DNA of 64,000 nucleotides from Rubripirellula amarantea (lineage in GTDB: Bacteria; Planctomycetota; Planctomycetia; Pirellulales; Pirellulaceae). Shown in pieces: positions 16,740-25,165 of the stretch (position 1 is the stretch's first letter; each line of letters begins with the position of its first letter). The position numbers and the translations under genes were made by a program. The DNA lies in the NCBI RefSeq assembly GCF_007859865.1, contig NZ_SJPI01000001.1, positions 1,240,001 to 1,304,000 on the forward strand, in the 5' to 3' direction. Under the pieces are notes generated by a model that saw only the letters and a list, made by a program, of their open reading frames with translations, had not been told where the DNA came from and searched no databases.

Positions 16740-17480
16740 CTAGGTTGCTTGGGTCTTTTCTTTAGGTTGTGGATGCGTTGCACCAAAGTTGGCGATCTTC
16801 CGTTGCCACGTTTCATAGAGATACCCTTCGATCGCTCGAATGTCCGTCCCAAACCGACGTGACAATTGTTCTGCGTCCGCTTCGCTAATGAACGGGATGT
16901 CGCCCTCGCCGAACCGCGCGTCTTCGATACGTCGATTGAGCACTCGCCGAATGAGCGAGGGAGTATTTTGTTCGCCAATGGCGTATGTCACAACGTTGTA
17001 ACCGTGCTTGCGCAACCGACGAGAAAGGTCTTTGTGCGTCCCTAGAATTAACGGGACCCCACTATTGAACACGCATTTCATTGCAGCTCGATTAAGACGC
17101 TGGGCTTCATCAATGATTAACGGAGCAGCAACGGGCAGTGCTGGCACGGGTGCGTCTTCGGCCAGGTAAACGTAAACGGATTCAGGCAAACGCGATTGAA
17201 GCGAGATCAAACGCGTGGACTTGCCTCGACCACAATCCCCGATGAACTGCACCGCGTGCCGTTGACGGGTGAAGCTTTCCAGCGATTCCCATTCGTCCAA
17301 CACTGCCAGCGAAGCTCGTTGTCCTCGAGTCAATTCGCCAAACGGATTGCGAACGAGATTCCAACGAGCCCAAGGATGCCTTTGAGACAACAAAACCAAT
17401 TCATCGGCAGGGCCACCCAAACAAATCATCGGCAGTGTGCGTTCCTTGGCAGTGTTGAAGCGGAATAATCGAGCTATCAT
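16740..17480 (-). CDS. AAA-type ATPase, TniB/ExeA-like
   Basis: P-loop ATPase of 246 residues from ATG 17480. Walker A is VQFIGDCGRGKST (about residue 92) and Walker B is APLIIDEAQRLNR (about 140), followed by LILGTHKDLSRRLRKHG and the helical lid FISEADAEQLSRRFGTDIRAIEGYL. The layout resembles TniB/ExeA-type ATPases, but no transposase or secretin partner is near, so a housekeeping or regulatory role is more likely. Its downstream partner is the arrestin-like membrane protein. The leftward frame is open back to 17615, but an upstream start would run through the beginning of the divergent VTT gene. ATG 17480 keeps overlap minimal. Confidence 0.75.
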   Translation of the reverse strand: MIARLFRFNTAKERTLPMICLGGPADELVLLSQRHPWARWNLVRNPFGELTRGQRASLAVLDEWESLESFTRQRHAVQFIGDCGRGKSTRLISLQSRLPESVYVYLAEDAPVPALPVAAPLIIDEAQRLNRAAMKCVFNSGVPLILGTHKDLSRRLRKHGYNVVTYAIGEQNTPSLIRRVLNRRIEDARFGEGDIPFISEADAEQLSRRFGTDIRAIEGYLYETWQRKIANFGATHPQPKEKTQAT

Positions 17481-17514
17481 GGACGGCTTCTCTTCGTTTC
17501 CCAAGATACCGTCC

Positions 17515-18219
17515 ATGATGCGTTCTCGCAGCCAAGTGTACCGATACATCCCGCCTTTGATGATGGTGGCTATCGGAACGACGTTGCTTTGCCGAGGCTT
17601 CGAACTTAGAAACATTCACGACTGGGTTGACTCATTCGGCGCTACCGCTCCGATCGTATTCGTAGCGGTCGGCGTGATACTGATGTCCCTTTTTGTCCCC
17701 AAAACCGTGATGTCGATCACCGCTGGTGCGATGTTCGGAACAGGATGGGGCAGCGGCTTGATGCTGGTCACCGCCCTGCTCGCTGCGGCATTGAATTACA
17801 TGATTGGTCGGTTGTGGGTTTCGGGCTCCAGCGCTACCGACGAAAACCAAAGCAAATCGGTCCCGGCCGGAGACATCATTTCGACAATGCGTCAAATGGC
17901 GGCTGATGCAAATTTTGCCGGGCACCTGCTACTTCGACTCTCGCCGGTACCCACAATGATCATCAGCTACACGATGGGAGCATGCCACGCCAAAATAGTG
18001 CCCTATATCGTCGCGGCCGCTGTAGCAATGATCCCGCAAATTTTGTGGGTCCACAGCGGAACGGCCTCGCACCTGATCGGCGATGCCGATGCATCACCTG
18101 AAAAATGGACAAGCATCGCCCTCGCCGTCGTAGGTGGACTGCTAGTCAGCGTCTTAATTCCGCGAGAAGTGTTGCGTCGGTTGCGAGACTCGCGAACGAT
18201 CGAAGGAGCAGCTACCTAA
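17515..18219 (+). CDS. VTT-domain (TVP38/TMEM64, DedA-like) membrane protein
   Basis: 234-residue inner-membrane protein with about five to six hydrophobic segments. The VTT signature includes VPKTVMSITAGAMFGTGWGS near residue 70 and FAGHLLLRLSPVPTMIISYTMGA near 140, with the conserved R-x-x-P-x-P re-entrant loop. Members of this superfamily move or scramble lipids or act as small-molecule exchangers. ATG 17515 begins MMRSRSQVYRY, a normal cytosolic start. Earlier in-frame starts at 17479 and 17437 would overlap the divergent ATPase gene. The stop shares one base with the start of the next gene (TAATG). Confidence 0.85.
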   Translation: MMRSRSQVYRYIPPLMMVAIGTTLLCRGFELRNIHDWVDSFGATAPIVFVAVGVILMSLFVPKTVMSITAGAMFGTGWGSGLMLVTALLAAALNYMIGRLWVSGSSATDENQSKSVPAGDIISTMRQMAADANFAGHLLLRLSPVPTMIISYTMGACHAKIVPYIVAAAVAMIPQILWVHSGTASHLIGDADASPEKWTSIALAVVGGLLVSVLIPREVLRRLRDSRTIEGAAT

Positions 18220-18749
18220 TGACCAGCGATTCGCAAACGTCCTCCGAAACTGACAATCAACTCAATCCAGTCAATCAATCTAGATCCGACGGTAAACTCA
18301 GTCACCAACGCCCCATGACGCATCGTGTTTACGACTCAGCAATCGATGCCTGGGTCGCGGCGCTACTGATCATTTCACCATTGAGCTCCGTCATCATTGG
18401 CGTCTACTTGTTCCTTCAAGGTCAATCCGACGACGCATCAATCATGTTTGCCGCCGGTGCCTTCACCACGATGGTAATCGTCGCCTGTACCCTGCCCTGC
18501 CGCTACACACTGCTCGAAGACGCAATCTCAATCCGCTGCGGAATTATCCTGTTCTATCAGGTTGCCTACACCGACATTGAATCGGCAGACCTATCATCAT
18601 CGTGGCTCAGCGGTCCCGCCCTTTCGTTGAAACGAATCGCCATCAAGACCAAACGACGAACCATCATCGTGTCGCCCAAAGACCGCGAACAGTTTCTGTC
18701 TGAACTGAACGAGCGAATCGCGAATGCTGGGCTCGATAAGCTGAGTTAG
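18219..18749 (+). CDS. Membrane protein with bacterial PH domain
   Basis: 176 residues. A 40-residue polar N-terminus precedes two hydrophobic helices (about 44-66 and 70-92). A compact beta-rich domain follows: YTLLEDAISIRCGIILFYQV, VAYTDIESADLSSSW and IKTKRRTIIVSPKDREQFLSE. This is the pattern of bacterial PH (bPH) domains found in membrane-anchored proteins. The start codon overlaps the stop of the VTT gene by one base, so the two are translationally coupled. The partner suggests a shared membrane or lipid function, which is inference. Confidence 0.78.
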   Translation: MTSDSQTSSETDNQLNPVNQSRSDGKLSHQRPMTHRVYDSAIDAWVAALLIISPLSSVIIGVYLFLQGQSDDASIMFAAGAFTTMVIVACTLPCRYTLLEDAISIRCGIILFYQVAYTDIESADLSSSWLSGPALSLKRIAIKTKRRTIIVSPKDREQFLSELNERIANAGLDKLS

Positions 18750-18808
18750 TCGTCGACGTTAGCCTGGCATCGCCAATTTTTCCCATTGGGACAACTCAAT
18801 CGCGTTGC

Positions 18809-19681
18809 TTATGTGAGCGAGTCTTCTCTAACTTCTTCGACTGCTTCAGGGCCAACTCGCTCGAACACGTACTCGTTGCATCCCCATCCATTTCCCACCG
18901 TGGTCAGGCGGTCAAGAGTGAACCCTCGTTTTCGCAATGGCATGACGATGTCTTCTGGTTTGGCGACTTCGAAAGGGAGGCCACCGATCCAATCGACCCA
19001 GTCGTACCACACGGTCATGCCTCGATCGTTCTTCTTCGCTCGCCAATCGGCAAACGGTAGCGGGTTGCCAAACCTAGCGAGTCGCGCGAATGCAAACTTT
19101 GATTCGTAGACGCTGGCAACAGCCACTACCCATACAGGCCGCAGAAAGCTTGGAAAACGATGATAGAGTTTCTTGATCGCAAGCCACCTTCGACTGGCGC
19201 CGCCTTGGTCGTTGTAGATCGCAATGAAAAACTGGCCCCCCGGACAAACTCGTCGGCTTGCCAACTCAATCGCTCGGTTCATGTCGCCGGTGTGATGCAG
19301 GACGCCCCAGGAATAGACGACATCGAACTCACCGAGAGCCAGCATGAACGATTCATCCAGTACCGAACCCTGGTGAATGGTCCAACGACCTTGAACGTCG
19401 TCCCCGAATCTATCCCGAAGTGTTTGAGTGCATCCAACGCACTCCTGGTCGTAGTCGATTGAAACGACCTCAGCTCCGAGTCGATGAGCGGCCAACGAAA
19501 ACAAACCACTACCGCAACCAATGTCCAAGAACCGTTCTCCGCCGAGCGAATCACGACCAAGTTTTTGCCTCAGCGATTCTTGGGCTTCCTCGATTCGAGT
19601 TTCATCAACGGTTTCTAAGAAGGCCCGCCAATTCTTGCCAAACTCAAATCGCTCCTCAGACTTCATTGGAAACTTGCTCAA
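18809..19681 (-). CDS. Class I SAM-dependent methyltransferase
   Basis: 290 residues. Motif I is RFLDIGCGSGLFSLAAHRLG (about residue 55), followed by the acidic ribose contact VVSIDYDQ, motif II FDVVYSWGVLHHTGDM and ASRRVCPGGQFFIAIYND. This is the Rossmann core of UbiE/Coq5-type small-molecule methyltransferases. The C-terminal 100 residues are family-specific and include WYDWVDWIGGLPFEVAKPE. The N-terminus FGKNWRAFLE resembles the start of methyltransferases found near sugar and lipid genes. The substrate is unknown. Confidence 0.87.
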   Translation of the reverse strand: MSKFPMKSEERFEFGKNWRAFLETVDETRIEEAQESLRQKLGRDSLGGERFLDIGCGSGLFSLAAHRLGAEVVSIDYDQECVGCTQTLRDRFGDDVQGRWTIHQGSVLDESFMLALGEFDVVYSWGVLHHTGDMNRAIELASRRVCPGGQFFIAIYNDQGGASRRWLAIKKLYHRFPSFLRPVWVVAVASVYESKFAFARLARFGNPLPFADWRAKKNDRGMTVWYDWVDWIGGLPFEVAKPEDIVMPLRKRGFTLDRLTTVGNGWGCNEYVFERVGPEAVEEVREDSLT

Positions 19682-19734
19682 TTATCTCGTATAAATGTGG
19701 CTGAACGATTTTCATCCTCGCACCAACATACACC

Positions 19735-20820
19735 ATGAGTGATACAACCAACCGACGTCGTTTCTTGAAAGTTGCCGCCGCGACTACGGTTGCAGCTCCG
19801 GCTATTTTCACTTCGAAGCGAACCATGGCCCAGGATGTGATTGGCGAAGGTGATCACAAGTTTCATTGCGAACACTTTTTCCCAAGATTGCCCGATCAGT
19901 TCCACTGGCAAATCACTCACAACGTTGCGATTGATCCCGACAACAATCTGTATGTGATTCACGAGGGCAATAAGAAACTTACTGACCATCCTTCGATATT
20001 TGTTTTCGATTCCGAAGGAACTTTTATCCGCGCCTTTGGGCAACAATTCCAAGGTGGTGGACACGGAATTGAAATTCGCGTCGAAGACGGTACGCCTTAC
20101 CTATATGTAGCCGCTTACCAACAGGTCAAATCCATTGCGAAGCTTACTCTTGATGGCGAATTGGTATGGCAGGAATACGCTCCGATGAAAAGCGGGCTTT
20201 ACGCCGCCGGTGAAGCGAGCGATCCCGATCAAGTTTGGGGACGCGATCGCTTCATGCCAACCAATTTTGCCTTCCTACCCAATGGAGATTTCTTGCTCGC
20301 CGATGGCTACGGTGCGTGGGCAATCCATCGATACACTCGCGATGGTAAGTGGCTTTCCCATTTCGGTGGGGCTGGTGATGGCAAAGGCAAGTTCGCGTTG
20401 CCTCACGGAATTTGGCTTGATGATCGAATTGATGGTGCGGCGGAAATCGTTGTTGCGGATCGCGCCCACAATACTTTGCAAACATTTGCACTAGATGGCA
20501 CCTACAAGAAAACCGTCACCGGCTTTGGCTTGCCGGCCAACATCGATGTTTTTGAAGATCTGATGCTAGTCCCCGAACTCGTCGCTCAGGTTTCGATTTT
20601 GGACCAAAATCACAACACGATTGCGAAGCTTGGTTCGGATCAAGACCGTATTTTGGCAGACAAAGAACAAGCGGGTGACTTCACGATTCGCAAGGACGAG
20701 AGCCGTTGGGAACAAGGAAAGTTCGTTCATCCACACGATGGCTGCTTTGACAAGGAAGGCAACATCTACATCGCTGAATGGGTAGCAACCGGTCGGGTAA
20801 CCAAGTTGACGCGAGCTTAG
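19735..20820 (+). CDS. Tat-exported NHL-type beta-propeller protein
   Basis: 361 residues. The N-terminus TNRRRFLKVAAATTVAAPA is a twin-arginine signal, so the folded protein is exported. The remainder reads as a six-bladed propeller of NHL type, with repeated blades such as VAIDPDNNLYVIHEG, TPYLYVAAYQQVKSIAKL, FLPNGDFLLADGYG, FALPHGIWLDD and CFDKEGNIYIAEWV. Relatives include peptidyl-hydroxyglycine lyase-like and SMP-30-like propellers, but no lyase catalytic set can be confirmed by eye. It is divergent from the methyltransferase gene. Probable role: periplasmic binding or hydrolysis, unknown in detail. Confidence 0.85.
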   Translation: MSDTTNRRRFLKVAAATTVAAPAIFTSKRTMAQDVIGEGDHKFHCEHFFPRLPDQFHWQITHNVAIDPDNNLYVIHEGNKKLTDHPSIFVFDSEGTFIRAFGQQFQGGGHGIEIRVEDGTPYLYVAAYQQVKSIAKLTLDGELVWQEYAPMKSGLYAAGEASDPDQVWGRDRFMPTNFAFLPNGDFLLADGYGAWAIHRYTRDGKWLSHFGGAGDGKGKFALPHGIWLDDRIDGAAEIVVADRAHNTLQTFALDGTYKKTVTGFGLPANIDVFEDLMLVPELVAQVSILDQNHNTIAKLGSDQDRILADKEQAGDFTIRKDESRWEQGKFVHPHDGCFDKEGNIYIAEWVATGRVTKLTRA

Positions 20821-20824
20821 CTAT

Positions 20825-20874
20825 GGGAAGTCGGTGCACTCTGCGGTAAACGCAGCCCTGTTCAGGTCTTTCCC
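20825..20874. other. Nested hairpin between convergent genes
   Basis: CTGCG (20841-20845) pairs with CGCAG (20851-20855) around GTAAA, enclosed by GGGAA near 20825 and TTCCC near 20870. It lies just after the propeller gene stop and before the convergent EamA gene end. No T tract is present, so a terminator role is only suggested by position. Confidence 0.3.
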
Positions 20875-20894
20875 AAACGATCTGCGACGGACGG

Positions 20895-21788
20895 TCACTT
20901 ACGTCCAAACGCCAGCACCAACAAACCGGCAAACGTTAGCGTTACGCCACTTACCAGCGCAGCAGTAATCGGTTCAGCGAATAAGATCACACCCGCCAAG
21001 GCAGCCATCGCCACTTGTGATGCATTGATAAGATTCACTGCAACGACAGGTAACGCTTTGAGCGACAACGACATTGCGATAAATGCAGAGAAGTTCAGCA
21101 GACCAGCGGCCGACATCACGACCCACTGCTCGGTCGCAATCGCGTTAAAGTCACTTAATTCAATTCGCGTTAAGACGAACGTCCACAACGAAAGCACCCC
21201 CACAGCGCCGCTTAAAAACATTGTCAATGAAGCTGACACTCCGCTATGCATGGTTTGACGCATGACGACACCGAATAGCGAATAGGCCGCCCCCGAAGCA
21301 GCCGCGCAAAGAGCGCCCACCCAAATTGGCAAAGTGCTGGACGATGCTAAAGGTCTTTCACCTGCGCTAGGTAGGGAAAGAATGACAATTGCGGAAATCA
21401 GGATCACAATAGCGATGACTTTGTTGATCCGAACCGGTTCGCCCAAGACAATTCGCCCCAAGATCGCGCCACCAATGATCAATACTCCGAGCGTTATTGG
21501 CACCGAGATCGCCAAACCGATAACTTCAAGCGCCACTTGGAACGCCGCATTGCCAACAAATTGACCAACCAGTGCAACGATAAGAAAACGAACAATCATG
21601 CGACTACTCGTCATCAACTTCTTACCTCGTGCCACCAGCCACACCAGAAATGGACCGAGAAAGAGCACCGTCGGAACAGCTTTGACCGCTGCTACCAAGA
21701 ATGGATCGACGCCGACGCTTTGCCGCAAAGCAACATTCGCTGCCGTATAGAGGATTGCCGCAAGTCCACCACAAATGACGCCAAACAC
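20895..21788 (-). CDS. EamA/DMT-superfamily permease
   Basis: About ten hydrophobic helices in two homologous halves, the drug/metabolite transporter pattern. Each half contains an EamA-like stretch (first half ending GRIVLGEPVRINKVIAIVIL; second ending VILFAEPITAALVSGVTL, the typical E-P-(I/V) feature). From GTG 21788 the protein has 297 residues and begins VFGVICGGLAAILY, the expected first helix and the usual family length. A longer frame with ATG at 22013 exists but would overlap the PP2C gene by 160 nt and adds a non-membrane tail rich in Arg, Thr and His. It is therefore rejected. The solute is unknown. Confidence 0.85.
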   Translation of the reverse strand: MFGVICGGLAAILYTAANVALRQSVGVDPFLVAAVKAVPTVLFLGPFLVWLVARGKKLMTSSRMIVRFLIVALVGQFVGNAAFQVALEVIGLAISVPITLGVLIIGGAILGRIVLGEPVRINKVIAIVILISAIVILSLPSAGERPLASSSTLPIWVGALCAAASGAAYSLFGVVMRQTMHSGVSASLTMFLSGAVGVLSLWTFVLTRIELSDFNAIATEQWVVMSAAGLLNFSAFIAMSLSLKALPVVAVNLINASQVAMAALAGVILFAEPITAALVSGVTLTFAGLLVLAFGRK

Positions 21789-21852
21789 AACACTGCCATG
21801 GTGATTGTGTGGCTCGATCGAAGTGACGTCTCGCGTTTTCCGATTCAGCGAG

Positions 21853-22965
21853 TTACTCCGGAAGTGTATCGTGCAAGAAGTCGTCGGATGAATCGTCTGG
21901 TTCGTCGGTGTCGATCGTTTCCAATAGCAAGTCGTCCGACTTCGGCAACGATTGGGTACTGACGGGTGGTCGATGGTCATAATCATCGATCCAGGTCGAT
22001 TTTGTAATATCACTTCCGGTGGGTTGTGACACGATCACCGTAATATTGTCTTCGCCACCTGCTTCATTCGCGAGCTGAATTAGCTTTTCGCAAAGGTCCG
22101 CAGACTCGGGATTGGAATCGCTTCCCACTACCTGGGCAAGTTGCTCGGCGGTGAAATAGCGATGAAGCCCGTCACTGCAAAGAACGATACGGTCGTTGTT
22201 CTTCAGATCCACTTGCCGAACCTCTGCCGTAATTTCGCCCCCATCAGACCGTCCACCTAGCACGTTCCAAAGCACATTGCTCCACTTACTTCCCGCTTCA
22301 TCCTCGGGCTTCAGCCCTCCGGCCTCGACCATTTGCCTGGCGAGAGTGTGATCAGTGGTCAATTGCTGAGCCATGCCGTCACGTACCAAGTAACATCGCG
22401 AATCGCCCGCATGAACGACGTATAGCTTCGGCCAAACAACGTACGCCATGGTCAACGTCGTCCCCATGCCACGTTGGTCGACATTCTGAGCCGATTCAAG
22501 CAGGATCCTAGAGTGCGCATTTCGAAGCAAACTTTCCAAGTTCCCCATGAACTCGTCTTCTCGGTCAACATCACCGTGGAAATGCCAGTGAATGCTACCA
22601 AGCAAGTTCGTCACCAATTGATCGATCGCGATTCGACTCGCGTGTTCTCCCGCGGCATGCCCGCCCATGCCATCGGCAACCAACAAGACCTCGCCTTGGA
22701 CTTGGCCAAATAGCCGGTCTTCTAACAACAACGACGTGGCAGTCACCCGCATCGACTTGTTGAGTTGAGCGATCAAGAACTGGTCTTGATTGTTCTCACG
22801 AACGCGACCCTGATGAGTCATCCCGCAGGAATGTGACGTTAAGCCGCCCGCCAAGCTGTCCTTCGAGTCATTCAGATTGCGACTGCCACCGCTCGAATTC
22901 TCGATATTATTCACACCAGCCTCAACTACTTGAAACGCGCACACGGGATGCCCACTTACCCACAC
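21853..22965 (-). CDS. PP2C-family serine/threonine phosphatase (Stp-like)
   Basis: Mn/Mg-dependent phosphatase of 370 residues that reverses Ser/Thr kinase signalling. All PPM motifs are visible: GRVRENNQDQFLIA (motif 1, Asp), LLVADGMGGHAAGEHAS (motif 2, Asp-Gly), GDSRCYLVRDG, IVLCSDGLHRYF and GGEDNITVIV (last metal Asp). The core spans about residues 49-315. The flanking N-terminal 45 residues and the acidic C-terminal tail (DTDEPDDSSDDF) look disordered. The true start may lie nearer the core. No kinase gene is adjacent. The EamA gene begins about 65 nt downstream on the same strand and may be cotranscribed. Confidence 0.93.
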   Translation of the reverse strand: MWVSGHPVCAFQVVEAGVNNIENSSGGSRNLNDSKDSLAGGLTSHSCGMTHQGRVRENNQDQFLIAQLNKSMRVTATSLLLEDRLFGQVQGEVLLVADGMGGHAAGEHASRIAIDQLVTNLLGSIHWHFHGDVDREDEFMGNLESLLRNAHSRILLESAQNVDQRGMGTTLTMAYVVWPKLYVVHAGDSRCYLVRDGMAQQLTTDHTLARQMVEAGGLKPEDEAGSKWSNVLWNVLGGRSDGGEITAEVRQVDLKNNDRIVLCSDGLHRYFTAEQLAQVVGSDSNPESADLCEKLIQLANEAGGEDNITVIVSQPTGSDITKSTWIDDYDHRPPVSTQSLPKSDDLLLETIDTDEPDDSSDDFLHDTLPE

Positions 22966-23143
22966 AAAGTTTACAGCAAAATGCTAGTGCAACAGGTGGG
23001 TATCGCACAATTGAGGTCGACTTGCGCAGTCCCAATGAGCTATCCCTCATTCTGGTCTAAGGATGTGTTCCGAACCGTAGCTCTGACCTTCCTCTCGGAT
23101 GACTTCCACTTTCGCGAATCTCCGCTGTTTAGGGAATCTCTTC

Positions 23144-24988
23144 ATGCTGATTGCTGACAAATCTAACCGTCGATTTCCGCTGTTTCTGCACTTAGGCCTG
23201 CTTTTGACCATCGCAGCGAACATCGGTTCACTGACCGGTTGCTCTCAAAGTCAACCGGAATCCAGGTTTTCGGATGATTCGCCCATCGAAATGAGTTCTC
23301 CCGATGGCATTGCCATGGAAGCAATTCCAGCGAGGCAAACTTACCGACAAGAGGGTCCTGATCAAACACCGACCGAAATGGTTCGCGAGCAGGCATTTCC
23401 ACCGGTTGCCTACCAAAGCTCGCCAGCCGAACGCCCCAGTTTCTCAGGCGTCCAGACTTCGGCCCCAATGCGTATCCCGTCGCAGCCAGACGCCTCATCG
23501 GGGTTCGCAACCAACTCGAGACAATCCGTTTCGAACAGCTTTGATGCGACGTCACTCTCGCCAACGGCATCAGCATCGAACTCATTTACCAACCCGAATC
23601 ATGCAAATAATCCTCGATCATCGGCGTCGTCAAATGCGGCAGCACCGGCGATTGCAGCACCAACACTTCCAGCAACAGCGATTGCATCAACCCCAGCAAC
23701 TTCAACGTTACCGGATCATGTTTCACGATTGCCCGCCGGCAGCGAACGTAACGCAGCGGATGGATTCGCCACGGTTCGAGTGTTTTATGCCACCGATCGA
23801 AAACGTGACTCCCTAACGCTTGATGCCATTTCCGTTAGCGGGCAAAAAGAGCCGTTCATCGCTTTGACCGGTTGTTCCATCTTGTTGATCGGCTTTGGCG
23901 GGATTGGCTTGCTAACCGGTCGAACTCGCGCACGAACGGCGTCGCTATTGGCGGGCTGCGTCGTCGGCTGCGGTGCAGTAGCGTTTGTTTTGGCAGGTCA
24001 AGCAAACATCGAGAAACATGGAGTCACCTATGCGGCCGACCGCGGTTCGCTGGTCCGTGGCATTTGCGATGTGACTGTTCCCGATACACACTCGCGAGGA
24101 CTTGTTGAGCGTCCGAGCTTGTTGCGTTTAGAGTTCCGCGAAGACCAAAGAGAACACATCGTGTTGACCAGCGCGACCGAACTATCGGCGACTGATTTTC
24201 ACCATCGCCTCGCCAATACGGTGGACGCGTCTGATCAAAAAGACCTGCTCGTATTCATTCACGGTTACAACGTTGACTTTGAATCGGCGGTGCAAAGAAC
24301 GGCTCAAATCGCGGTGGACTTGCCCTTCACTGGTACGCCTATCTGTTACTCGTGGCCCAGCCAAGCGACTTTGCTCGGCTATTCCATTGACGAAAACAAC
24401 GCCGTTTGGACCGTCACTCACTTGAAACAATTTCTGCTCGAACTTGCTAGAGAAAGTGGTGCACGTTCAATTAACGTGGTTGCTCACAGCATGGGTAATC
24501 GTGCGATGACCGCAGCGATTCAGCAGATCGACTTCCAACTTGCCGACGACTCGCCCAAAATGTTTGACCGTGTTGTTTTGGCTGCGCCCGATGTGGATGC
24601 CGATCACTTCCGACGTGACCTCGCCCCCTCGCTACTGAACACTGCAAGACAAGTCACGCTTTACGCATCTTCAGATGATCAGGCACTGATTGCTTCCAAA
24701 CAAGTTCACGGTTACCCGCGAGCGGGCGAAAGTGGTCCTCATTTGGTTGTTGTTCCGGGTATTGAAACGATCGATGTCAGCGGCATTGATTTGAGCTTAC
24801 TCGGGCACAGCTACTATGGTGATAACGAATCGATGCTGCGAGATTTGTACGAAGTCGTGGGCGCTCGGTTACCGGCATCTAGTCGCGAGCAATTGATTGC
24901 CCGAGGCATTGAACCAATGACGTATTGGCAGTTGGCTCAGCAACCAAGGACTACGACGCCCGCACAAACCGCACCTTTGAACCGTTGA
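23144..24988 (+). CDS. Lipoprotein alpha/beta hydrolase (DUF900) with inserted membrane segments
   Basis: 614 residues from ATG 23144. The N-terminus ends its hydrophobic stretch with the lipobox IGSLTGCSQ (Cys about residue 33), so it is a predicted lipoprotein. A Ser/Thr/Ala-rich linker of about 170 residues follows. The DUF900 hydrolase begins with VRVFYATDRKRD and continues with VFIHGYNVDFESAVQRTAQ, CYSWPSQ, and the nucleophile elbow NVVAHSMGNRAM (GxSxG variant A-H-S-M-G), with a late His in LLGHSYYGD. Between the YATDR strand and the rest of the fold lie two hydrophobic helices (about 240-260 and 270-290). That insertion is unusual. An upstream ATG at 23099 is also in frame. Confidence 0.85.
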   Translation: MLIADKSNRRFPLFLHLGLLLTIAANIGSLTGCSQSQPESRFSDDSPIEMSSPDGIAMEAIPARQTYRQEGPDQTPTEMVREQAFPPVAYQSSPAERPSFSGVQTSAPMRIPSQPDASSGFATNSRQSVSNSFDATSLSPTASASNSFTNPNHANNPRSSASSNAAAPAIAAPTLPATAIASTPATSTLPDHVSRLPAGSERNAADGFATVRVFYATDRKRDSLTLDAISVSGQKEPFIALTGCSILLIGFGGIGLLTGRTRARTASLLAGCVVGCGAVAFVLAGQANIEKHGVTYAADRGSLVRGICDVTVPDTHSRGLVERPSLLRLEFREDQREHIVLTSATELSATDFHHRLANTVDASDQKDLLVFIHGYNVDFESAVQRTAQIAVDLPFTGTPICYSWPSQATLLGYSIDENNAVWTVTHLKQFLLELARESGARSINVVAHSMGNRAMTAAIQQIDFQLADDSPKMFDRVVLAAPDVDADHFRRDLAPSLLNTARQVTLYASSDDQALIASKQVHGYPRAGESGPHLVVVPGIETIDVSGIDLSLLGHSYYGDNESMLRDLYEVVGARLPASSREQLIARGIEPMTYWQLAQQPRTTTPAQTAPLNR

Positions 24989-25165
24989 TCCGATCGCATA
25001 ATCGGTACCGTTGGACTTATCCGATTCAATTGCTGGCGTGTTTGCAACGACCCTAGGAAGCTCAACGATCCCGCTTCGCGAATATGACTGGGCTACTAGA
25101 CTTAGGAATCGGCCGGCAATCATCTGCCATTTCCCCATGCCTTCACTTTTTTCAATAGTCATCCC

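Noticed and set aside
16740-17480. TniB-like ATPase as a sign of a Tn7/Tn5053-type element
   Set aside because: No TniA/TnsB transposase, inverted ends or target duplication were found, and the neighbours are ordinary genes.
20895-22013. Long form of the EamA permease starting at 22013
   Set aside because: It would overlap the PP2C gene by 160 nt and add a hydrophilic tail; GTG 21788 gives the normal 297-residue form.
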